From Phosphoribacter sp037046615 (GTDB lineage: Bacteria > Actinomycetota > Actinomycetes > Actinomycetales > Dermatophilaceae): a stretch of DNA of 64,000 nucleotides. The translations under genes and the position numbers were made by a program. The stretch is from positions 62,001 through 126,000 of the forward strand of contig JBAOHD010000008.1 in assembly GCA_037046615.1 (NCBI GenBank). Reading direction: 5' to 3'. This document shows, piece by piece, positions 53,193 through 61,655 of this stretch (position 1 is the stretch's first letter; every line of letters starts with the position of its first letter). The notes beneath the pieces were generated by a model. The model did no database searches. It had not been told where the DNA came from and worked only from the letters and a program-made list of their open reading frames with translations.

Positions 53193-54496
53193 CAGCCCAC
53201 GTCACCGCACCGGCCTCGCTCGTGATCGGGCGGCATACGATCGCCACCCCGGTTGTCCTGGCGCCGATGGCCGGGATCACCAACCGCGCTTTCCGGCGGC
53301 TCTGTCGGGAGCAATCCCCTCGCGCGCTCTATGTGTCGGAGATGATCACCTCCCGGGCTCTGGTCGAGCGCAATGCCGAGACCATGCGTCTCATCGAGCA
53401 CGACCCGGACGAGCATCCGAGATCTGTCCAGCTGTATTCGGTCGACCCCATGACGGCTCGTGCCGCCGCCCGGATTCTCGTGAGCGAGGACCGGGCTGAC
53501 CACATCGACCTCAACTTCGGGTGTCCTGTCCCCAAGGTCACCCGCAAGGGGGGCGGAGCCGCCTTGCCGTGGAAGCGAGACCTCTTCCGCGCGATCGTGA
53601 GCGCTGTCGTGGCCGAAGGAAACCGGGCCGACGTGCCGGTCACCGTGAAGATGCGGATGGGGATCGACGACGAGCACCTCACCTATCTCGACGCGGGGCG
53701 GATCGCGCAGCGTGCAGGAGTGGCCGCGGTGGCGCTGCACGCCCGGACCGCCTCGCAGCACTACTCCGGCCAGGCGCGCTGGGAGGCGATCGCCCGTCTC
53801 AAAGACACGGTCACGACGATCCCGGTCCTGGGCAATGGCGACATCTGGAGTGCGGACGACGCGGTCAGGATGATGGCCGAAACCGGTTGCGACGGCGTTG
53901 TCGTGGGGCGCGGTTGTCTCGGTCGGCCATGGCTGTTCGCCGACCTCGACGCGGCTCTGTCCGGCTCGTCCGTTCGGGTCCGGCCGACGCTGGGACAGGT
54001 GGCAGACACCCTGAGGCAGCACGCGGCATACCTCGTCGAGTTCTACGACGACGAACGGCGCGGCTGCCAGGACATCCGCAAGCACATGGCGTGGTACCTC
54101 AAGGGCTTCCCCGCCGGTTCATCCCTGCGGTCGCGGTTGGCGCTGGTCGACTCACTGGCGACCCTCGACGCGCTCCTTGCAGAGCTCGACCACGGAGCCC
54201 CCTGGCCCGGTGCCGACGCCGAAGGCCAGCGGGGCCGTGCCGGCACGCCCAAGCGGGTCGCGCTGCCCGACGGCTGGTTGGAATCACCGGAGCTGTCGCC
54301 GGCACAGGCCGCGGTCGTGGCCGAGGCCGAGCTCGACACCTCAGGCGGGCCCTCGCCACGCCCCTCGCCGGCGCGCACGCCGGACGCCGGGCCAGGCGCG
54401 CGGGGGGGTGGCGGGCGGGCGCCCGCTCGCCCTCGGCGCGGGCGGGGCGAGCGGCGCGCCCTGGGCCCCCGCAGATTGTGTCGAAGGTTGGGTTAG
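53189..54496 (+). CDS. dusB: tRNA-dihydrouridine synthase
   Basis: A flavoenzyme that reduces uridines in tRNA D loops. APMAGITNRAFR, the LNFGCPVPKVTRKGGGAAL segment (catalytic Cys), VTVKMRMGI and VGRGCLGRPW are DUS hallmarks. The usual end would be near residue 388; beyond ELDTSGG the frame continues in a Pro/Arg/Gly-rich tail (about 45 residues) reaching to the next gene, possibly because a stop was lost to a base error. The frame up to that point is intact. Confidence 0.9.
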   Translation: MTAHVTAPASLVIGRHTIATPVVLAPMAGITNRAFRRLCREQSPRALYVSEMITSRALVERNAETMRLIEHDPDEHPRSVQLYSVDPMTARAAARILVSEDRADHIDLNFGCPVPKVTRKGGGAALPWKRDLFRAIVSAVVAEGNRADVPVTVKMRMGIDDEHLTYLDAGRIAQRAGVAAVALHARTASQHYSGQARWEAIARLKDTVTTIPVLGNGDIWSADDAVRMMAETGCDGVVVGRGCLGRPWLFADLDAALSGSSVRVRPTLGQVADTLRQHAAYLVEFYDDERRGCQDIRKHMAWYLKGFPAGSSLRSRLALVDSLATLDALLAELDHGAPWPGADAEGQRGRAGTPKRVALPDGWLESPELSPAQAAVVAEAELDTSGGPSPRPSPARTPDAGPGARGGGGRAPARPRRGRGERRALGPRRLCRRLG

Positions 54497-54505
54497 GGTT
54501 GGGTC

Positions 54506-55694
54506 ATGGACCCGACCGCGCCCGGTGCATCGCCTCCCGAGGTGGCTGGGTTGACGGACGTCGCTGCCCGGGCGGCGGCCTCCGATGCCCCTGAGTCGGA
54601 TGGGGTGGAGCGCGGGCTCGAGCCAGAGGGCGCCGGAGACGAGGTCGACGACAACCTCGTCCGGATCGGCGAGCTGTCGCGCCGCACGGGCGTCAGCGAT
54701 CACACGCTGCGCGCCTGGGAACACCGGTACGGACTGCTGCGCCCCCACCGCACCCCGGGCGGTTTCCGGCTGTATTCGACTGCTGATGAGCGCCGCATCC
54801 GATGGATGACCTCGCTGCTCGGCTCGGGGATGTCCCCCGCCGAAGCCGCGCGCGTCGTCCTGCACCACCGCGACGACGCAACCATCGTCCTGAGCGCGCC
54901 CGGCCGCAGCACCTCCCCACCCGCCGCCGATGCCGGTCCACCCACCGTCGGATACTCGGTCCAGCCGCCCACCGGAGTCACCGGGATGTGGGGGCGCGTC
55001 GGGGGCGCGGACCCGGAGCTCGACGCCGCCCCAACGGGCCCAGCCGCGGACACCCTGGCCGGCCTGAGCGCCGACCTTCAGCTGGCCCTCGTCCACCTTC
55101 GACGAACTGGCCGCTCACGACGCCATCGACCACGCGATGAGCTATTTCTCGCTGCCGGCCACCGTGCGCTCCGTTATCGTGCCGACGATCGACCACCTCG
55201 CCGCCGAAGCGGCTCATCGAGGCAGCTCGCCGCATCTCGGGTATGCCGCGCACGTCCTGAGGGGCCGGCTGGGTGGCCTCACCCGCGGTTGTTCGGCCGG
55301 AGTGGGGCCACTGGCCGTCGTCGCCGCGCTCGACGGCCCGTGGTCAGAACTGCTCGTCCTGTCGGCCGCCGTCATCCTCCATCGCGCCGGGTGGCGGGTG
55401 ATCAATGCCGGGATTGAGCTGCCGACGGCTTGGGCCTTGGCGACCGACGGGCTCACCCCCGACCTTGTCTACGTGCGGGCTGCCACGCCGGAAGCCTTCG
55501 CGCGGCAGCGCGCCGAGATCGTCGACCTCGCCCGCCGAGGGACGATCGTCGTCACCGGCGCAGGTGCCACCCCCGACTTCGCGAGAGCTACGGGGGCGGT
55601 CTTCGCCGGGGGCGAGCTCGTGACCGAGGTCGCCCGCATCGCTCGCGTCAGCGCGCTGACCCGGAGCGTCACATCATCCGTCCCCACCATCTGA
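54506..55694 (+). CDS. MerR-type regulator with B12-binding-like C-terminal region (one +1 frameshift)
   Basis: The MerR HTH (RIGELSRRTGVSDHTLRAWEHRYGLLRPHRTPGGFRLYS) is followed, after a Pro-rich linker, by a helical domain resembling the B12-binding linker of CarH/LitR regulators and a flavodoxin-like region (PLAVVAALDGPWSELLVLSAAVILHRAGWRVINAGIELPT). The DxHxxG B12-ligand motif is not present, so it is probably B12-independent. An extra base near 55,098 breaks the frame. ATG 54506 follows the low-complexity dusB tail. Confidence 0.7.
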
Positions 55695-55711
55695 GGGTCG
55701 CGGGCGCCGAC

Positions 55712-56390
55712 ATGACGATCACGCCGGGCGTCGGCGGCGGCCCCCACCCCGGCGGCACGCCTGAGCGGCCCTGCCTTTTCTTCGACTCCGCGGAGCAGCT
55801 CCGCGGGTGGCTGGCCGACCATCACGACACCGCACCCGACCTGTGGATGGGGTTGCGCAAAAAGCACATCGCCCCGCGTGGGCTGACCTGGGACGACGCC
55901 GTCCCGGAGGCACTGTGTTTCGGATGGATCGACTCGGTCGTCCAGTCGCTGGGGCCGGATTCGGTGCGCCAACGCTGGACGCCGCGTCGCCGCGGCAGCA
56001 CCTGGAGTTCGGTCAACGTCGCCCACGTGGAGCGACTCAGCGCCGAGGGGCGCATGCACCCCGCGGGCCTCGCGGCCTTCGAGGCCCGGACCGCCGACCG
56101 GCAGGGGATCTATGCCTACGAACAAGCCGAGTCCGGCCACCTCCCCGCGGAGTATGCCGCTCGGTTCGACCGCCGATCCCGACGCGGCGGCCTTCTGGGC
56201 GGCGGCGATCCCGTCCTACCGCACGAGTTGCGTGTGGTGGGTCGTCTCGGCCAAACAGGAGGTCACGAGGCAGCGACGGTTCGACCAGCTGCTCGCGGCG
56301 TGCGCGGCATACGACCTCATCCCGCCGCAGCGCTATGGGGCCGTGCCCGCCTGGCTGACCCGGCTCCGCGCCACCCGGCCGGACGCTTAG
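55712..56390 (+). CDS. YdeI/OmdA-family protein (one +1 frameshift)
   Basis: The YdeI-like segments are LFFDSAEQLRGWLADHHDTAPDLWMGLRKKH, LCFGWIDSVVQSLG and WTPRRRGSTWSSVNVAHVERL. The C-terminal AAAIPSYRTSCVWWVVSAKQEVTRQRR is in the next frame after a single extra base near 56,171. Members are small proteins of uncertain function, linked to bacteriocin immunity/envelope in E. coli. ATG 55712. About 225 residues joined. Confidence 0.75.
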
Positions 56391-56399
56391 GCTGCCGAC

Positions 56400-56861
56400 A
56401 TGGGTTGGTTCACGCGCAAGACCCGCACGGTCGAGGACAACCTCCCGCTGGCCGGCGAGGTCGACATCCTCGACGAGGTGCCGACGAGACCGTCGTCGGC
56501 TCCGCTCGGTGCAGCCGAGGAGGCGCGGATCGCCGCAGCCCTCGCCTGGTTTGACCAGGCGGGCGTCGACGTGCTCGACGCCCAGGATCTCGGACGGGCC
56601 TTCGACGCAGCGCTCGGACAGTCGCCTGATGACGAGCTCATCGAGCGCTTCGGAGTGGGCGTCGGGGAGCACCTTCGGCAGCACACCGACTTCGTGTGGG
56701 CGCTCGTCACCGACATCTACGGCACCGATCTGGGCCTCATGGGCCGCTACGACGACACCGTGGTCGTCCCACACACTCTCGTCGGGGCTCGGGTGCTCAA
56801 TCGCGAACGCTGCTGGATCCCCGGCGTCACGGCGCACCTCACCCGGATCCGCCAGCGATGA
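56400..56861 (+). CDS. DUF3806-like protein
   Basis: About 153 residues. The pattern LVTDIYGTDLGLMGRYDDTVVVPHTLVGARVLNRE resembles the DUF3806 core (a C-terminal strand with GTDL and P-x-x-V-x-x-R). No signal peptide. The ATG at 56400 is 9 nt after the previous stop, and its stop overlaps the dgt start (ATGA), so the three genes are close-packed. The function is unknown. Confidence 0.6.
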   Translation: MGWFTRKTRTVEDNLPLAGEVDILDEVPTRPSSAPLGAAEEARIAAALAWFDQAGVDVLDAQDLGRAFDAALGQSPDDELIERFGVGVGEHLRQHTDFVWALVTDIYGTDLGLMGRYDDTVVVPHTLVGARVLNRERCWIPGVTAHLTRIRQR

Positions 56862-58108
56862 GTCCGGTGCGCGCGGCCGGCGAAGGGTATGCCGTCCGCG
56901 ACCGCGAGCGGTGGGTCGCCGAAGATCCAGCGCATAAGCGGGCCGACCGTGACGACTTCGCCCGCGACCGGGCTCGGGTGTTGCACTCTGCGGCGCTGCG
57001 CCGGTTATCGGCCAAAACCCAAGTGGTGCAACCGGGTTCGGACGATTTCATCCGCAATCGGCTCACCCACTCCCTCGAGGTCGCCCAGATCGGGCGCGAG
57101 TTCGGCGCGGCCCTCGGGTGTGACGCCGACGTTGTCGACACTGCCTGCCTCGCCCATGACCTCGGGCATCCCCCCTTCGGGCACCTTGGGGAAAGCGTCC
57201 TGGACCGGCTCGCCCAGGACATCGGGGGATTCGAGGGCAACGCGCAGACCCTGCGGGTGCTCACGCGGCTCGAACCCAAACGTGCCCACCCAGACGGACG
57301 GCCGGCCGGACTCAACCTCACACGCGCGAGTCTCGATGCGGCCACGAAATACCCCTGGGCGCGTGGGGAGAACGGCGCCGACACGCCCAAGTTCGGCGTC
57401 TACGCCGACGACCTCGCGGTGTTCGAGTGGGTCCGCGACGGAGCGGCTCCGTTCCGCAGGTGCCTCGAGGCCGAAGTCATGGACTGGTCCGATGACGTCG
57501 GCTACTCCGTCCACGACGTCGAAGACGCCATCGCCTCCGGTCGCGTCGATCCCCGGGTCCTGCACGACCCGTGACGAGGTGCGCGTCGTCGCAGCGCTCG
57601 CGCACACGGCATACGCCCCGGATCTGGAGATCGGGCTGATCGAGCAGGCAGGGCAGCGACTGGCCGCGACGCGGAGTGCTCCCGCGGACGTTCGACGGGA
57701 CCCGCGGCGACCTCGCGGCCCTCAAGGACATGACCAGCCGCTTGATCGGGCACTTCGTGTATGCCGTGGAACTCGCCACTCGCGCCCGTCATGGCGACGG
57801 TCCTTTGACCCGGTATGCCGCCGACCTCGCCATCCCCGACGAGGTGCGTGCCGAGTGCGTCCTGCTCAAGGCGGTCGCCGCCCACTACGTCATGCACAGT
57901 GACGAACGCCAAGCCATTGCCGGCGACCAAGCCGAAGTCGTGGAGGGCCTGTTCAGCCATTTTGTGGCTCATCCAGAACGACCTCGATGCCGATCTCGTG
58001 GGCGACTTCGCGGCCGCGACGACTGACTCAGCTCGTCGCCGCGTCATCGTCGACCAGATCGCGTCGCTCACCGACGGCCGGGCAGTGTCGGTCTACCGGA
58101 GCCTGTGA
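56858..58108 (+). CDS. dgt: Deoxyguanosinetriphosphate triphosphohydrolase-like protein (three +1 frameshifts)
   Basis: An HD-domain dNTPase. RDFAR... RLSAKTQVVQPGSDDFIRNRLTHSLEVAQIGRE (His of the HD motif), TACLAHDLGHPPFGHLGE (HD) and DVGYSVHDVEDAI are diagnostic. Single extra bases near 57,572, 57,690 and 57,958 scatter the C-terminal half over four frames. Joined it is about 415 residues, normal for the actinobacterial Dgt. It lies immediately upstream of dnaG as in Mycobacterium. Confidence 0.88.
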
Positions 58109-58183
58109 GGAGCACGGCGGAGGGTCACTCTCGTGCGCCTAGACTCGGGCGATGGTCTGAGGGATCAGGTCGAGGGAGGTGAC

Positions 58184-60120
58184 ATGGCGGGGCGCATCAA
58201 GGCCGAGGACATCACGACGGTCAAGGAGCGGGCGTCGATCGAGGACGTCGTGCGCGAGCATGTCACCCTGCGCCGCGCGGGTGCCTCGCTCAAGGGCCTG
58301 TGTCCCTTCCACGACGAGAAGACCCCGTCGTTCACCGTCAACCCGACAACCGGCTATTACCAGTGCTACGGCTGCGGCGAAGGCGGCGACGTCTTCTCGT
58401 TCCTCCAGAAGGTCGAGCACCTGAGCTTCACCGAGGCCGTCGAGCGCCTCGCCGCCAAGGTGGGCGTGCAGCTGCGGTTACGAGGAGGGCGGCGCCCGAC
58501 GCGATGATCAGCCCGGACCCGGCCGCCGGGCTCGCCTCCTCGAGGCGCACCGCGTGGCGCAGGAGTTCTACGCGGCATACCTGCTGTCGGCCCCTGCCGC
58601 GCGCGCGGGCCGCGACTTCATGCGGGCCCGAGGTTTCGACGGGACGGTGGCGACGCGGTTCGGGGTGGGGTTCGCGCCACGCGGCGGCGAAGAGTTGACC
58701 CGGCACCTGCGCGGCAAGGGTTTCGCTGAGGACGAGATCGTCCTGGCGGGGCTCGTCGGGCGCGGGTCGCGTGGCCTCTACGACCGCTTCCGCGGGCGCC
58801 TCGTCTGGCCCATCCGGGACATCACGGGGGACGTGGTCGGGTTCGGTGCCCGGCGGATCTTCGACGACGACCGGATCGAGGCGAAGTACCTCAACACGTC
58901 CGAGACGCCGATCTACAAGAAGTCGACGGTCCTCTACGGGCTCGACACGGCCAAGAAGGCCATCTCGTCGAGTCGGACGGCGGTCGTGGTCGAGGGCTAC
59001 ACCGATGTCATGGCCTGCCACCTCGCCGGGGTGGAGACGGCGGTCGCGACCTGCGGCACGGCCTTCGGCGTGGAGCACATCAAGGTGTTGCGCCGGATCA
59101 TGCGGGATGAGGCCGACCTCGCGCCCGCGCGGGTGATCTTCACCTTCGACGGCGACGCTGCCGGGCAGGCGGCCGCGATGAAGGCATTCAAGGAAGATCA
59201 GCGCTGGGCGTCACAGTCTTTCGTCGCGGTGGCTCCCGGCGGCAAGGACCCGTGTGAGCTGCGCCAAACCGACGGTGACGATGCGGTGCGACACCTCGTC
59301 GAGGACGCTGTCCCGATGTTCGAGTTTGCGGTGCGCACGACGATCGCGCGGTTCGACCTCGACACGGCAGAGGGGCGCGTCCAGGCGCTCAAGGCGGCGG
59401 CGCCGATCGTCGCCGGCATCCGGGACGGTGCCCTTCGCCCCGAATACACCCGCACCGTCGCCGGCTGGCTCGGGGTGGAGGTCGAGCAGCTCGGAGATGA
59501 GATCAAGCGTGCCGCCAAGCGGGGGGCCACCCTCGGGATCGCTCGCGGGACCACGGCAGTATGCCGATCCGCCCGAGTCCGCGATCGAACCCTCGGCCGG
59601 AGAGCTCGCCGAGGGGTTGCCGGTGCCCAATCTGCGCGACCCCGTGGTCGTGGCAGAGCGGCAACTCCTCCAGTGCCTCTTGCAGTACCCCACCGTGGCC
59701 GACCCGCTGTCCATGAGTCTCTTGCGGTCGGAGGACTTCAGCGCGCCCGCGCACGCAGCCGTGTTCACCGCCATCACGACCCTCGGGATCACCGCCCCGG
59801 GCTCGATCACGGCATGGCGGGAGGCGATCCACTCCGCCGCCCCGGCTGCCGCCCGGGCGCTCGTCGTCGACCTGTCCGTCGCCGAGATCCCGACGCGGCT
59901 CGACCCCACGACCGGACTGCCCAGCCGGCGCTACGTCGATGCCCTCTTCTCACGGCTGCGCGAGCTGGCCCTCCAGCGCGAAATCGCCTCAGCGATGGGG
60001 CAATTGCGTCGGGTCGAGACGGCGGCCGAGCCCGACCACGACCGGCAGCGTCAGCTGTCGACCCAGCTGCAGGACCTGCAACGCCAACTGGCGTTGCTCC
60101 GCGATCGAGAGGACGCCTGA
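58184..60120 (+). CDS. dnaG: DNA primase (two +1 frameshifts)
   Basis: DnaG makes the RNA primers of replication. The N-terminal CHC2 zinc finger is visible (CPFHDEKTPSF ... YYQCYGCGEGGD), and the TOPRIM catalytic core follows (VVVEGYTDVMACHLAG, FTFDGDAAGQAAAMKAF). Extra bases near 58,481 and about 59,545 break the frame; the C-terminal DnaB-interaction domain is in the third piece, ending LRDREDA. A good ribosome-binding site (gggaggtgac) precedes ATG 58184. About 645 residues joined. Essential, so truly broken is implausible. Confidence 0.92.
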
Positions 60121-60683
60121 TGCGCGCGATCTTCCGGCGCCGGGAGACGACCGGCCTCCCGCCCGTCGTCCGAGCTGCCGTCGTCGCGGCCGACTCCGAC
60201 GCGCGCCGCACGGGGGCCGTCCTCGCGAGCGCCGCGACGACCTCCCGTGGCGAGCCGGGCTGGCTCATCGCGACGACCCACGACCTGGCCCTCATCAGCG
60301 AGTCCGAGCCGCACGTCCGGTGGCGCCGCCCGTGGCACGAGGTCGACACCGCCTCCTGGGGGCGAGAGGCAGCCGAGCTCACGATCACGTTCGTCGACGG
60401 AGGCCGTCCCACGGCATACGCGCTCGGCCGGGAGGATGCCTTCCTGCGGGTCCTGCGCGAGCGGGTCCAGGCCAGCGCGGTGACGTCAGTCGAGCTCGAC
60501 CTGCCGCGCCCCAAGCGTGCCCGAGTCGCCATCCGTCAGGACCTCGCGACCGGCGACCTGCTCGATCAGGTCGTCCTCGGCCGGGGCACTCGCTCGAGCC
60601 CCGAGATCGATGCCCACGCAGCGCGGGTGCTCGCGTTCCTCCGGGACGAGGTCGGCCTCCCACCGACGACGAAGGGCTTGTGA
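60120..60683 (+). CDS. Conserved hypothetical protein downstream of dnaG
   Basis: A 187-residue protein I do not recognise beyond being a conserved neighbour of dnaG in actinobacteria. It has a short basic start (IFRRRETTG), Trp/Arg motifs (PHVRWRRPWHEVDTASWG, a PH-like strand pattern by appearance only) and an Arg-rich end, with no transmembrane segment. ATG 60120 overlaps the dnaG stop by one base, so translation is coupled. Frame intact. Confidence 0.75.
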   Translation: MRAIFRRRETTGLPPVVRAAVVAADSDARRTGAVLASAATTSRGEPGWLIATTHDLALISESEPHVRWRRPWHEVDTASWGREAAELTITFVDGGRPTAYALGREDAFLRVLRERVQASAVTSVELDLPRPKRARVAIRQDLATGDLLDQVVLGRGTRSSPEIDAHAARVLAFLRDEVGLPPTTKGL

Positions 60684-60736
60684 GCAGTGGGTTTCCTGGG
60701 TCGGCGCAGTCTTTGCTAAGGTTGCCGCCGCACCAT

Positions 60737-60809
60737 TCCTCCATAGCTCAATTGGCAGAGCAGCCGGCTGTTAACCGGCAGGTTCTTGGTTCGAGTCCAA
60801 GTGGGGGAG
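60737..60809 (+). tRNA. tRNA-Asn (anticodon GTT)
   Basis: A 73-nt cloverleaf: acceptor arm TCCTCCA pairs with TGGGGGA (one T-G pair), D arm with TAGCTCA and TTGGCAGAG, anticodon loop CTGTTAA (GTT), and TTCGAGTC T-loop. The discriminator base is G, usual for Asn. The 3' CCA is not encoded. A TAAGGT -10-like box lies about 17 nt upstream (60717-60722). Confidence 0.93.
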
Positions 60810-60854
60810 CCCATCTGCAGCTCCCGCGAGGCGCCGGCAGGGCATGATCGCCCT

Positions 60855-61655
60855 ATGCATTGGCTTGCCGTCAGCGAACTTTCGATCCCCGCCGGTGACG
60901 CGTGGCTGTCTGACACCGAGCGCGCCCGGCAAGCCACGATGAGGTTCACCAAGCGCCGCACGGAGTACCGCCTGCGCCGGTATGCCGGCAAACGGGCGGT
61001 CAGTGCCCTTCTCGACCGTCCCCTCGGTCTCGCTGACCTCGCGGCAGTCGAACTCCTCAACCGCCCAGGCGGTGCCCCCTACGTGCGGCTCGACGGCAGC
61101 GACGCCGACTTCGACGTCTCGCTCACCGACCGCGCCGGGTGGGCGATCGGGCTCGTCGGGCCGGCGGGGTCGATGGCAGGCTCGCTCGGGGTCGACCTGG
61201 AGATCGTCGAAGACCGCTCGCCCGGGTTCGTCGCCGACTACTTCACGCCCGCCGAGCAGGCCTACATCCACTCCTGCGGTGCCCACGGCAGCGAGGGGTA
61301 TGCCGTCGCCGCCAACCTCCTGTGGTCGGCCAAGGAATCGGCGCTCAAGGTCCTGCGCGTGGGTCTGCGGGCGGACACTCGCTCCGTCGAGGTCACGCTG
61401 ACTCCCACACCGGACTCCGACGGGTGGGCGCCCATGCACGTCGCTGGATCCGCCGGGCCCGCCGGGCCCGCTCGGCCCCAGGGGCTGGGCTTCCCGGGCT
61501 GGTGGCGTCGCGACGGTGTCTTCCTGCTCACCCTTGCCTTCCGGACAGCAGCGTCGCCCCCACGCCTGCTGGCGGGGGGCGACGATATCGCGCACGGCAT
61601 ACCGATGCACTCGTGGCTGACTCAGCCACTGGCACCAGGTGCCGCTACGACGTGA
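60855..61655 (+). CDS. 4'-phosphopantetheinyl transferase, Sfp-type
   Basis: It transfers 4'-phosphopantetheine from CoA to carrier proteins. The two family motifs are GVDLEIVEDRSPGF (metal-binding Asp/Glu) and WSAKESALKVLRVGLRADTRSVEVT. The 266-residue length suits the Sfp/Gsp branch. ATG 60855. It is convergent with, and overlaps by 11 nt, the fused acyl-CoA carboxylase gene, which could supply malonyl-CoA to carrier-protein-dependent synthesis. Confidence 0.9.
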   Translation: MHWLAVSELSIPAGDAWLSDTERARQATMRFTKRRTEYRLRRYAGKRAVSALLDRPLGLADLAAVELLNRPGGAPYVRLDGSDADFDVSLTDRAGWAIGLVGPAGSMAGSLGVDLEIVEDRSPGFVADYFTPAEQAYIHSCGAHGSEGYAVAANLLWSAKESALKVLRVGLRADTRSVEVTLTPTPDSDGWAPMHVAGSAGPAGPARPQGLGFPGWWRRDGVFLLTLAFRTAASPPRLLAGGDDIAHGIPMHSWLTQPLAPGAATT

